Shown one piece after another: positions 16,651 to 24,707 of a DNA stretch of 64,000 nucleotides; the stretch's first letter is position 1, and each line of letters begins with the position of its first letter. The stretch is from positions 78,549-142,548 of the forward strand of contig NZ_BMVV01000021.1 of NCBI RefSeq assembly GCF_014650895.1, written 5' to 3'. Origin of the DNA: Streptomyces omiyaensis (GTDB lineage Bacteria > Actinomycetota > Actinomycetes > Streptomycetales > Streptomycetaceae). The notes below the pieces were generated by a model. It saw nothing but the letters and a program-made list of their open reading frames with translations, was not told where the DNA came from and searched no databases. The translations under genes were made by a program, and so were the position numbers.

Positions 16651-17898
16651 GTGGACGGGGGCGGACGGAGCGACGCGGGGGCGCGGTCGGCGGCGCGGCG
16701 GGCGACGGGGGTGCTTGCCGGCTGTCTGACCGCGCCGGTCGGGCTGCTGTACCTGCTGCTCGCGGGGGCGCCACTCGGGGCCTTTCTGCTGTGGCCGCGG
16801 ACGCGGGCGCGCGCCTTCGGGGTGCTCGGCTCCGGTGCCCGCCGGCTCGCGGGGCTGGAGCGGAGGCGGCGGTCCCGGTTCTTCGGGGACCGGTTCCCCG
16901 AGGCGTACGGGGCCGGAACCGGGGACGGCCACGGGGCAGGGGCGTACGGGACCGGGACCGGGGACGGCAACGAGGCCGGGGCGTACGGGACCGGGGACGG
17001 GGACCTCGTGCGGTATCTGGCGGTCAGGTCGTGGGCCGGGCTCGTCTGCGGGGTCGTGCTGGCACTGCTCGGCTTCGGCCTGGTGCTCGCGGGACTGCTG
17101 GTCACGGGAGTGGTGCGCGGGACCACCGGGGCGATGGAGCTGCTGCCGCAGCTGGTGCTCGAGGGCGTCCTGCTCTTCCTGGGGCTCCAGGGGCTGGCCG
17201 CGCTCACCGCGCTCGACACCCGTCTGGCCCGGGAGTGCTTCGGGCCCTCGGAGCGGGAGCTGCTGCGGCGCCGGATCGACGAGCTCTCGGTGAGCCGGGC
17301 GGCCGTCGTGCGGGCCGTGGACGGGGAGCGGCGGCGGATCGAGCGGGACCTCCACGACGGGGTGCAGCAGCGGCTGGTGGCGCTCGCCATGCTGATCGGG
17401 CGGGCGCGCCGGGGCGGCGGACGGGATCCGGAGCGGGCGGCGGACCTGCTGGGCCAGGCGCACCGGGAGGCCCAGGAGGTGCTGGCCGAACTCCGCAAGG
17501 TCGCCTGGCGGGTGTATCCGTCGGCACTGGACAGCCTCGGTCTCGAGGAGGCGCTGGGCGGGGTCGCGCAGCGGTGCGCGCTGCCGCTGCGGATCGCCTA
17601 CGAGGTGACGGGGCCGCTCCCCCGCCCGGTGGAGACGGCCGCCTACTTCGTCGTCTCGGAGGCCGTCACCAACGCGGCCAAGCACGCGGCGGCCTCGGCC
17701 GTGTCGGTACGGGTCGCGGGGGCGCCCGGCGGCCCGCTGACCGTGCGGATCGAGGACGACGGCCGGGGCGGCGCGGATCCCGCGGGCAGCGGCCTGACCG
17801 GGCTGCGCGGACGGGTCGCCGCGCTCGACGGCGTCCTGAGCGTCGACAGCCCCCTCGGGGGACCCACCACCATCGTCGCGGAGCTGCCGTGCGTGTGA
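16651..17898 (+). CDS. DesK/NarX-type sensor histidine kinase
   Basis: A 415-residue membrane histidine kinase. Three hydrophobic segments (about 26-50, 127-150 and 165-185) form the sensor part, with no extracellular domain to speak of, so it probably senses within or near the membrane. HisKA_3 has the phosphorylation site His235 in RDLHDGVQQR; the HATPase_c domain ends with DDGRGG and GLTGLRGRV. Residues about 85-117 hold an inserted Gly/Asp/Thr repeat (AGAYGTGTGDG-like, about three copies). The start is uncertain: GTG at 16651 has GGGAGG too close, and GTG at 16711 is an alternative. It overlaps the response regulator by 10 bases. Confidence 0.9.
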   Translation: MDGGGRSDAGARSAARRATGVLAGCLTAPVGLLYLLLAGAPLGAFLLWPRTRARAFGVLGSGARRLAGLERRRRSRFFGDRFPEAYGAGTGDGHGAGAYGTGTGDGNEAGAYGTGDGDLVRYLAVRSWAGLVCGVVLALLGFGLVLAGLLVTGVVRGTTGAMELLPQLVLEGVLLFLGLQGLAALTALDTRLARECFGPSERELLRRRIDELSVSRAAVVRAVDGERRRIERDLHDGVQQRLVALAMLIGRARRGGGRDPERAADLLGQAHREAQEVLAELRKVAWRVYPSALDSLGLEEALGGVAQRCALPLRIAYEVTGPLPRPVETAAYFVVSEAVTNAAKHAAASAVSVRVAGAPGGPLTVRIEDDGRGGADPAGSGLTGLRGRVAALDGVLSVDSPLGGPTTIVAELPCV

Positions 17899-18533
17899 TC
17901 CTGGCCGAGGACTCGACCCTGCTGCGGGAGGGGCTCGCCCGCCTGCTCGCGGAGGAGGGGCACGAGGTCGTCGGGGCGTTCGGGGACGCGGTGGGGCTGG
18001 TCGCCGCGGCGGAGGCGCTCCGCCCCGACGTGGCCGTCGTGGACATCCGGATGCCGCCGACCCACACCGACGAGGGCCTGCGGGCGGCCGTCGAGATCCG
18101 CGAACGGCTGCCGGGGACCGGCGTCCTGGTCCTCTCGCAGCACGTCGAGCGCAGCTACGCGGCCCGGCTGCTCGCGGCCGGCGCGGAGCGGGTCGGCTAT
18201 CTGCTGAAGGACCGGGTGGCGCAGGTCGAGGAGTTCCTGGACGCGCTGGAGCGGATCCACTCGGGCGGCGCGGCGATCGACCCGGAGGTCGTCCGGCAGC
18301 TGGTGGTCCGCAGCGCGCACGCCGATCCGCTGGCCCGGCTGACCCCGCGCGAGCGGGAGGTGCTCCAGGTCCTCGCGGAGGGCTGCACCAACACGGCCAT
18401 CGCGCGGCGGCTGCACCTGTCGCTGAGCGCGGTGGAGAAGCACCTCAACGCGGTCTTCGACAAGCTGGAGCTGCGGGGCGCCGAGGGCCACAGCCCCCGG
18501 ATCCTCGCGGTGCTGCGCTATCTGGAGGCGTGA
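17889..18533 (+). CDS. LuxR/NarL-family response regulator
   Basis: A 214-residue regulator. Receiver domain (1-120) with acidic pocket AEDS, phospho-acceptor Asp52 in VDIRMPP and Lys in LKDRV; LuxR-type HTH (about 150-210) with LTPREREVLQVLAEGCTN and the VEKHLN recognition region. It starts at a GTG inside the last codons of the kinase gene (10-base overlap), which implies translational coupling and a cognate pair. Targets are unknown; DesK-type pairs often regulate membrane or stress transporters. It converges with and overlaps the kinase gene at 18518 by 16 bases. Confidence 0.92.
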   Translation: MRVILAEDSTLLREGLARLLAEEGHEVVGAFGDAVGLVAAAEALRPDVAVVDIRMPPTHTDEGLRAAVEIRERLPGTGVLVLSQHVERSYAARLLAAGAERVGYLLKDRVAQVEEFLDALERIHSGGAAIDPEVVRQLVVRSAHADPLARLTPREREVLQVLAEGCTNTAIARRLHLSLSAVEKHLNAVFDKLELRGAEGHSPRILAVLRYLEA

Positions 18534-19753
18534 CCCCCGCCCCGTCCGCCGCGGGCCCGGGCCGGGTGGCCCGTGAGGAGGGCGTGCAGGCGCAGCAGGG
18601 CGCGCTCGTCGCCGAAGCCGCCCGCCTTGACGACGACCGGGACGCGGGGGACGCCCGCGGGCCCGGTGAGGGTGCCGCGGGCGACGCCGGGCTCGGGCTC
18701 GTCGTGGAGGTCGATGCCGTGGGCGCCGAGGGCCCGCAGCACGGCCTCGGCGGTCTCCCCGCCGGTGAGGACGAGCCCGTCGAAGGGGGCGCGGCCGGCC
18801 AGTTCCGCCACGGAGGCGGCGAGGAGCCGGGTCGACCCGGCCGGTCCGGGGCGGCGCTCGTGGGGCGTGTGGAGGATGCGCACGGGGGCGTCGGCGGCGA
18901 GCAGGCGGGCCGCGGTGTCGGCAGGGTCGGCGGTGCCGTCGGTGTCGGCACAGACCGCGCCCGGCTCGGCGGCGAGCAGGGCGAGCTGGCGCCGGGTGGC
19001 GGGGTTGGCGCTGCCGACGACGGTCAAGGGCCTCCGGGCGAGCGGGAGTTCACCGGCCGGACCGGCGGATCCCGGGAGCGCGTGGTGGCGGGCGAGGGCG
19101 GCGGCCAGTCCCGGCGAGCCGACCCAGAGGACGGCCCGGTGGTCGGGGACGGCGGCGACGATCCGGTCCAGGTCGGCGTCGGTGGCGGCGGAGCAGGCGA
19201 AGAGGCCGCCGCGCGCGAGGAGTTCGGGCAGGAGCCCGGTCCGGCCGGGTGCGACGGGGACGGCGTCCGGCAGGAGCCGGGCGAGGTCGGCGGTGCGGAC
19301 GGGGTGGGCGGGGTCGCGGGCGAACTCGCTCTCGTCGACCCGCACTCCGCGGACGTACTGCACGCCTTCGAGGGTGGTGCGGCCCTCGGCCGGGAAGGCG
19401 GGGGCGATCACCACCGCCCGCCGCCCCGAGCCCTCCCGGGCGGCGTGGAGCTCGGCGGCCACGTGGCCGCGCAGGGTCGAGTCGACGGTCTTCAGGAGCA
19501 GCCCCGCGCCGGACAGGGCGCGGGCCGCCTCCCGGGTGCGGCGCGCGGCCCCGGCCTCGTCCAGGAGCCGGCTGCCGAGGTCGACGGCGAGGACGCCGTC
19601 CTCCCGCCCGTGGCCGGCGAGCGGACCGCCGGAGAGGAGCACCCGGGCCGGAAGGCCGGCCCGGCGGAAGGGTGCCGCGCCGTCCCCCGCGCTGGTCAGG
19701 TCGTCGGCGAGGACGGCGACGCGGGGCGGGACGACGGGCGGGGCGACGGGCAT
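18518..19753 (-). CDS. Four-carbon acid sugar kinase family protein
   Basis: A 411-residue protein of the OtnK/DtnK (DUF1537) family, which phosphorylates four-carbon acid sugars such as erythronate or threonate derivatives. The N-terminal sugar-binding domain has AVLADDLTSAGDG and KTVDSTLRGHV, and the C-terminal nucleotide-binding domain has VVGSANPATRRQL and LTGGETAEAVL. GAGGAAG lies before the ATG at 19753. The usual partners (OtnI, epimerase, aldolase) are not visible nearby, so the pathway is open. Its 3' end overlaps the LuxR regulator by 16 bases, convergently. Confidence 0.88.
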   Translation of the reverse strand: MPVAPPVVPPRVAVLADDLTSAGDGAAPFRRAGLPARVLLSGGPLAGHGREDGVLAVDLGSRLLDEAGAARRTREAARALSGAGLLLKTVDSTLRGHVAAELHAAREGSGRRAVVIAPAFPAEGRTTLEGVQYVRGVRVDESEFARDPAHPVRTADLARLLPDAVPVAPGRTGLLPELLARGGLFACSAATDADLDRIVAAVPDHRAVLWVGSPGLAAALARHHALPGSAGPAGELPLARRPLTVVGSANPATRRQLALLAAEPGAVCADTDGTADPADTAARLLAADAPVRILHTPHERRPGPAGSTRLLAASVAELAGRAPFDGLVLTGGETAEAVLRALGAHGIDLHDEPEPGVARGTLTGPAGVPRVPVVVKAGGFGDERALLRLHALLTGHPARARGGRGGGHASR

Positions 19754-20389
19754 CGGGGGCTTCCTCGGGTCGTACGGGCGCGGCCGGCGCGCGGTGGTGC
19801 ACCACCCTCGCCCGCACGGCCCGCCCCGTCCAGTGCGGCCCGCCGCGCCGGGGCGCGGGGAGCGGCCCCGGTTCTGCGGGCGGCGGGGCCGGGGGCACCG
19901 GTACCGCGGGACGGGAACGACGGGGCGACCAGCATGCGGAGACTCCCTCGGGACAGGGGTGAGTCGGCTGCTCGGCAGGGGCCAGGGGCGGGCAGGGGGA
20001 ACTACCCTCAAGATCACCGAGCGCCTTCCGACGCTAACCGGACGGACCCCCGCCGCCCCGGCAGGACACACGGCACGGCGCCCCTCCGGAGAACCGCTCA
20101 CCATTTCGGCCGAGCGCGCCCCGCCGCCACCGGGCGGCCCGAGGCTCCCCCGGTACGGCCCCGGTACGCCTGCGGTACGCCCCCGGGCGCAGGGCCGGCG
20201 GCACGGCCCCGTACCGTCCCCGGACGCGGAGTCCGCCGCACGGGACTCCCCGTCCCCGTCACCCCCGTGGCTCCCCGTGGCCCCGGCACCACCCGGAGCC
20301 ACCCCGCGGCTCCGGGGCAGTCGACATCACAGCCGTCGCCCTCCGGCCGCCCTGGCCAGGGTCGCGGGGCACCTGGCAGGATCGCAGAC
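19754..20389. other. Intergenic region, divergent promoters
   Basis: About 640 bases between divergent genes (the acid-sugar kinase on minus, the TAXI protein on plus). Open frames crossing it have no RBS, unusual composition for coding and no family motif. Short GGTACG-containing direct repeats occur near 20150-20180. I see no clear -35/-10 pair or stable hairpin; it should hold promoters for both genes. Confidence 0.5.
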
Positions 20390-21388
20390 ATGTTCGCCTC
20401 GCTCAGCCGTGCCGCCCGCCGCCGCGTCCTCGCGCTCGCGGCCGCGCTGCTCGCGGTGTGCGGGGTGCTGCTGTGGTGGCTCGCGCCCTTCGGGAGCTCG
20501 ACGCCCAGCGGCTCCGTCACCTTCAGCACCGGGGTCCCCACCGGCGTCTACCAGCGCTACGGCGTGCTGCTGAAGCAGGCCATGGCCAAGGAGCTCCCGG
20601 ACGTCACCATCACCCTGAAGGACAGCGAGGGCTCCCAGCAGAACCTGGCGCGGGTCGCCTCCGGCGAGGCCGATTTCACCGTGGCGACCGCCGACGCCGT
20701 GGCGCAGTACATCCGCGACCGCCGGCCCGGCTTCGAGCGGCTGCGCGGCTGCGCCCGGCTCTACGACGACTACGTCCAGCTGGTCGTCCGCAAGGGCTCG
20801 GCCATCCAGACCGTCTCCGACCTGCGCGGACTGCGCGTCGGCGTCGGTCAGGACGGTTCGGGCGTCCGGCTGATAGCGGACCGGGTCCTCGCGGCGGCGG
20901 GGCTCACGCCGTCCCGGGACGTGACCGCGGTGCCGGTCGGCATCGACTCGATGCCCCAGATGCTGGAGAGCGGCTCCCTGGACGCCTTCTTCTGGTCCGG
21001 CGGGCTGCCGACCCAGGCCGTGCAGACGCTGTCGGAGCGGACCCCGGTCCGGCTGGTCCCGATGGACGCCCCGCTCGTGGAGGCGCTGCGGGACGTCGGC
21101 GAGTCGACCCGGCACTACCGCTCCGCGGTGATACCGGCCGACGCCTACGCGGCCGCCCAGGACGGGCAGCGGGTGGAGACGCTGGCGGTGGCGAACCTGA
21201 TGGTGACGACCGTCGAGGCCGATCAGGACCTGGTGGAGGGGTTCACCCGCTCGGTGATCGACAGCCGGGACGGCATCGGCAGCAAGGTGCACCCGGCCCA
21301 GCTGGTGGACCTGCGGACGGCCGTCTACACCGAACCCCTCACCCTCCACGACGGCGCCCGGCGCTACTACCGCTCGGTCAAGCCCTGA
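20390..21388 (+). CDS. TAXI-family solute-binding protein, membrane-anchored
   Basis: A 332-residue TRAP-associated extracytoplasmic immunogenic (TAXI) protein. The N-terminus has basic residues then one hydrophobic segment (about 14-34, LALAAALLAVCGVLLWWLAPF) with no proper lipobox (LAVC has Val at -1), so it is read as a signal anchor. The family domain starts with FSTGVPTGVYQRYG and contains GEADFTVATADAV, LRGLRVGVGQDGSGVR and GSLDAFFWSGG. TAXI proteins normally feed a TRAP membrane component; no TRAP permease gene is in the window. It converges on gluK across a 7-bp repeat. A TAXI protein of Thermus thermophilus binds glutamate/glutamine (from memory), which makes the gluRK neighbourhood interesting. 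Confidence 0.9.
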   Translation: MFASLSRAARRRVLALAAALLAVCGVLLWWLAPFGSSTPSGSVTFSTGVPTGVYQRYGVLLKQAMAKELPDVTITLKDSEGSQQNLARVASGEADFTVATADAVAQYIRDRRPGFERLRGCARLYDDYVQLVVRKGSAIQTVSDLRGLRVGVGQDGSGVRLIADRVLAAAGLTPSRDVTAVPVGIDSMPQMLESGSLDAFFWSGGLPTQAVQTLSERTPVRLVPMDAPLVEALRDVGESTRHYRSAVIPADAYAAAQDGQRVETLAVANLMVTTVEADQDLVEGFTRSVIDSRDGIGSKVHPAQLVDLRTAVYTEPLTLHDGARRYYRSVKP

Positions 21389-21429
21389 GCCGTACGGGCT
21401 CCGCCCCGCCCCACCCGCACGGTCCCTGA

Positions 21430-21478
21430 CGATCGGCGATCGGCGATCAGCGATCAGCGATCAGCGATCAGCGATCAG
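21430..21478. repeat. Seven-copy 7-bp tandem repeat
   Basis: Seven consecutive 7-bp units (CGATCGG twice, then CGATCAG five times) fill 21430-21478, between the convergent TAXI gene and gluK. The last codons and stop of gluK lie in the repeat: the first TGA read on the minus strand is inside a unit. Because 7 is not a multiple of 3, changes in copy number would leave the gluK stop in place but alter spacing to the TAXI gene. Confidence 0.95.
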
Positions 21479-22865
21479 CCGGTGCGTACCGCGGGACCGT
21501 GACCGTCACGCGCAGTCCGTGCGGCTCGTTCGGGGCGAAGGCGATCCCCCCGCCGGTGGCGGTGAGCAGGACGCGGGCGATGGAGAGGCCGAGGCCCGAG
21601 CCCTTGACGTTCTGGTGGCGGCCGGAGCGCCAGAAGCGGTCCCCGACGCGGCTCAGCTCCTCCTCGGTGAGGCCGGGCCCGAGGTCGGCGACCACCACCT
21701 CGACGCCGTCGCGTCCCGGGAGGACCCGCACGGTCACCCGCTCGCCCTCCGGCGTGAACTTCAGCGCGTTGTCGACGACCGCGTCCAGGGCGCTGGAGAG
21801 CGCCACCGGGTCCGCCCAGCCGGTGGCCGCCCCGCACTCCCCGACCAGCCGGACGCCCTTGGCGTCGGCGACCGGCCGCCAGGAGGCGATCCGCTCGGCG
21901 GCGAGGGCGCCGACGTCGGTGAGCCGCAGGTCGGCGGCGGCGTGCTCGGCGAGGGCGAGGTCGAGCAGGTCGTCGAGGACCTGGGCGAGCCGCTTGCCCT
22001 CGGTGCGCACGGAGGCGATCTCCTCGTTCCCCTCGGGGAGTTCGAGGGCGAGCAGCTCGATGCGGAGCAGCAGCGCGGCGAGCGGGTTGCGGAGCTGGTG
22101 GGAGGCGTCGGCGACGAAGGCCCGCTGCTGTTCGAGGGATTCCTCGACGTGGTCGGCCATCTCGTTGAACGAGCGGGCGAGACGGCGCAGTTCGGGCGGT
22201 CCGCCGGCCTCGGCGACCCGGGAGTTCATCCGGCCGGTGGCGATGTCGTGGGTGACGCCGTCCAGGACCCGGACCGGGCGCAGGACCCAGCCGGTGAGGC
22301 GGACGGCGGCGCCGACGGCGAGCAGCATGGCGGCGGCCTCGCCCGCGAAGATCACCAGCCAGCCGCGCAGGATGCGGGCGCGGAGCTCGCCGGTGGGCGA
22401 GTCGGTGACGACGACGGCGACGACGTCCCCGTCGCGGACGACCGGGGAGGCGATGGTGAGGCGGGCGTGCGGCTGCCAGGGCCAGACCTGCGGCGGGTCG
22501 TGGCTGCGGCGGCCGAGCAGCGACTCGTTGAAGGCCCGGCGGCCCTCCCCTTCGTACGGGACGACCCAGTCCTCGGGGGCGGCGGCCATGGCGCGGTTGT
22601 CGCGGTAGAAGATGCCGGCCCGGATGCCGTAGACGTCGTGGTAGCTGGCGAGCTCGCCGCTGAGGGTGGTGCGGCGTTCGTCGCTGCCGCTGGCGGGGTC
22701 GCCGACGAACTGGGCGAGGGCGGCGAAGCGGGCGGCGTCGTCGAGGCGGTCGACCACGACCCGCTGCTGCTGGGCGGCGGCGAGGCTGGCGGCGAGCGGG
22801 AAGCCGAGGGCGAGCAGGACCCCGGCCATCAGGACGATGAGCAGGGGGAGGAGGCGGGTGCGCAC
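21468..22865 (-). CDS. gluK: Sensor histidine kinase GluK (glutamate-sensing)
   Basis: A 465-residue kinase: two transmembrane helices (about 5-30 and 165-190) flanking a 130-residue extracellular sensor region, HAMP (about 190-245), HisKA with His256 in ADASHQLRNPL, and HATPase_c with DNALKF, ADLGPG and GSGLGLS. It lies 18 bases after gluR on the same strand and both are divergent from gluABCD. In S. coelicolor the pair next to gluABCD is GluR-GluK, which senses extracellular glutamate and activates uptake; assignment here rests on family plus position. GTG start at 22865. Its 3' end lies in the 7-bp repeat. Confidence 0.88.
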   Translation of the reverse strand: MRTRLLPLLIVLMAGVLLALGFPLAASLAAAQQQRVVVDRLDDAARFAALAQFVGDPASGSDERRTTLSGELASYHDVYGIRAGIFYRDNRAMAAAPEDWVVPYEGEGRRAFNESLLGRRSHDPPQVWPWQPHARLTIASPVVRDGDVVAVVVTDSPTGELRARILRGWLVIFAGEAAAMLLAVGAAVRLTGWVLRPVRVLDGVTHDIATGRMNSRVAEAGGPPELRRLARSFNEMADHVEESLEQQRAFVADASHQLRNPLAALLLRIELLALELPEGNEEIASVRTEGKRLAQVLDDLLDLALAEHAAADLRLTDVGALAAERIASWRPVADAKGVRLVGECGAATGWADPVALSSALDAVVDNALKFTPEGERVTVRVLPGRDGVEVVVADLGPGLTEEELSRVGDRFWRSGRHQNVKGSGLGLSIARVLLTATGGGIAFAPNEPHGLRVTVTVPRYAPADR

Positions 22866-22883
22866 GGGCGGGGCGGCCGGGGG

Positions 22884-23606
22884 TTACGCGGCCGGGACGA
22901 CCAGGCGGTAGCCGACGCCCCGCACGGTCTCGATCAGGGCGGGCATGCGCAGCTTGGCGCGGAGCGAGGCGACGTGCACCTCCAGGGTGCGGCCGGTCCC
23001 CTCCCAACTGGTCTGCCAGACGTCGGAGATGATCTGCTCGCGGCGGAAGACGACGCCGGGCCGCTGGGCCAGGAGGGCGAGCAGGTCGAACTCCTTGCGG
23101 GTGAGGGCGACGGGCTCGCCGTCGACGCTGACGCGCCGGGTGGGCAGCTCCACGGCGACGGCGCCGAGGCGGAGCACGGTCCCCTCGGCGGCGGAGCCCG
23201 TGCCCCCGGCGGTGTCGTCGCCGGCGGGGCCGCTGGTGCGCCGGGAGACGGCGTGGATGCGGGCGAGCAGTTCGCCGGTGTCGTAGGGCTTGACGACGTA
23301 GTCGTCGGCGCCCAGATTGAGGCCGTGGATCCGGGAGCGCACGTCGCTGCGGGCGGTCACCATGATCACCGGGGTGGTGGTGAGCTTCCGGATGCGGGCG
23401 CAGACCTGGTAGCCGTCGAGGTCGGGGAGACCGAGGTCCAGCAGGATCACGCCGTACGAGGGCCGCTCGCCCTGTGCGGTGGGGAGGACGGCCTGGAGGG
23501 CCTCCTCGCCGTTGCGGGCGTGGGTGACGGCGAAGCCGTGCCGGGCGAGGATCGCCGAGAGGGCCGCGGCGACGTGGTCGTCGTCCTCGACGAGCAGCAG
23601 TCGCAT
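22884..23606 (-). CDS. gluR: OmpR-family response regulator GluR
   Basis: A 240-residue regulator: receiver domain (1-115) with VEDDD, phospho-acceptor Asp57 in LLDLGLPDLDG and K in VVKPYD; winged-helix DNA-binding domain (about 140-238) with LTRKEFDLLALLAQ and GVGYRL. The start at 23606 follows GAGGAGA with good spacing. Paired with gluK; expected to bind the 260-bp region between it and gluA. A Gly/Ala/Thr-rich linker (about 118-140) separates the domains. Confidence 0.9.
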   Translation of the reverse strand: MRLLLVEDDDHVAAALSAILARHGFAVTHARNGEEALQAVLPTAQGERPSYGVILLDLGLPDLDGYQVCARIRKLTTTPVIMVTARSDVRSRIHGLNLGADDYVVKPYDTGELLARIHAVSRRTSGPAGDDTAGGTGSAAEGTVLRLGAVAVELPTRRVSVDGEPVALTRKEFDLLALLAQRPGVVFRREQIISDVWQTSWEGTGRTLEVHVASLRAKLRMPALIETVRGVGYRLVVPAA

Positions 23607-23867
23607 GGTCGTCTCCTCTCGTTCGCCGGGGCGCCCCGGGCCGGGGCATGAACGCCCATGAATGCCGATCACGGACGTCTCAGTCAAGTGCCACCCTGCG
23701 GACCGTCCGCTTCCGTTATCCAGCCGGTACGGCGTCCCTGGTCACCTTCACCCAGGGTGGCCGTCCGTGGCCTTATCGTTATCCTCAATTTCCGCTCAGA
23801 TGTGATGACGGTCATCCGAACGTGTCTCTAGTGTCCTCCCAACCGAGGAGGACGGAGCAAGAGGCCG
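23607..23867. promoter_or_regulatory. gluR-gluA divergent control region
   Basis: This 261-bp region is visibly AT-richer than its surroundings. It contains the direct repeat CGTTATCC at 23714-23721 and 23777-23784 (63 bp apart), an extra TTATC at 23773, a 13-base inverted repeat GATGACGGTCATC at 23804-23816, and a candidate -10 TAGTGT at 23829-23834. It must hold the promoters of gluR and gluABCD and is the likely target of GluR; which element is the binding site cannot be told from sequence. Confidence 0.7.
23804..23834 (+). promoter_or_regulatory. Candidate gluA promoter with overlapping palindrome
   Basis: TGACGG at 23806-23811 and TAGTGT at 23829-23834 are separated by 17 bp and point toward gluA, giving a leader of about 25 bases before ATG 23868. 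The -35 lies within the perfect inverted repeat GATGACGGTCATC (23804-23816), so a protein bound there would contact or block polymerase. The -35 match to TTGACA is only partial. Confidence 0.5.
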
Positions 23868-24653
23868 ATGAGCGGAGTGGCAGTGTCCAAGGACAACGAG
23901 GACGCCCCCCGGGCCCAGGAGGACCTGGTCGTCCTGTCCGGAGTGAACAAGCACTTCGGCGCGCTGCACGTGCTGCAGGACATCGACCTCACGATCGGCC
24001 GCGGTGAAGTCGTCGTCGTCATCGGGCCGTCGGGGTCCGGCAAGTCGACGCTGTGCCGCACGATCAACCGCCTGGAGACGATCGACGCGGGAACGATCAC
24101 GATCGACGGAAAGCCGCTGCCCGCGGAGGGCAGGGAACTGGCCCGGCTGCGGTCGGACGTCGGCATGGTCTTCCAGTCCTTCAATCTCTTCGCGCACAAG
24201 ACCGTGCTCGAGAACGTGATGCTGGGTCAGGTCAAGGTCCGCCGGACGGCGAAGGGCGAGGCCGAGGCCAAGGCCCGGGCCCTGCTGGAGCGGGTGGGCG
24301 TGGCCGCGCAGGCCGACAAGTACCCGGCGCAGCTCTCCGGCGGCCAGCAGCAGCGCGTGGCGATCGCCCGCGCGCTGGCCATGGGACCGAAGGTGATGCT
24401 CTTCGACGAGCCGACCTCGGCCCTGGACCCGGAGATGATCAACGAGGTCCTGGAGGTCATGCAGCAGCTGGCCCGGGAAGGCATGACGATGGTGGTCGTG
24501 ACGCACGAGATGGGCTTCGCCCGCTCCGCCGCGGACCGCGTCGTCTTCATGGCCGACGGCAGGATCGTCGAACAGGCCACCCCCGAGGAGTTCTTCAGCA
24601 ACCCGCGCAGCGACCGGGCGAAGGACTTCCTCTCCAAAATCCTGCACCACTGA
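23868..24653 (+). CDS. gluA: Glutamate ABC transporter, ATP-binding protein
   Basis: The ATPase of the GluABCD importer. The 261-residue protein has Walker A GPSGSGKST at about 54-62, signature LSGGQQQR at about 156, Walker B VMLFDEPTSALD at about 177, and the H-loop VVTHEMGF. It is a typical polar amino acid ATPase. The ATG at 23868 is used; a GTG at 23883 with GGAG just upstream is an alternative that trims five residues. First gene of gluABCD, 54 bases before gluB; uptake is powered at the inner face of the membrane. Confidence 0.93.
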   Translation: MSGVAVSKDNEDAPRAQEDLVVLSGVNKHFGALHVLQDIDLTIGRGEVVVVIGPSGSGKSTLCRTINRLETIDAGTITIDGKPLPAEGRELARLRSDVGMVFQSFNLFAHKTVLENVMLGQVKVRRTAKGEAEAKARALLERVGVAAQADKYPAQLSGGQQQRVAIARALAMGPKVMLFDEPTSALDPEMINEVLEVMQQLAREGMTMVVVTHEMGFARSAADRVVFMADGRIVEQATPEEFFSNPRSDRAKDFLSKILHH

Positions 24654-24707
24654 GCGAGTCGACGACCTAGTCTTCGCAACTCACCGCTATCCAAGGGACG
24701 TTCACCC

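Noticed and set aside
18530..20302. Long plus and minus frames extending through 19754-20302
   Set aside because: The minus frame is the kinase extended upstream beyond its RBS; the plus frame is its antisense. No support beyond 19753.
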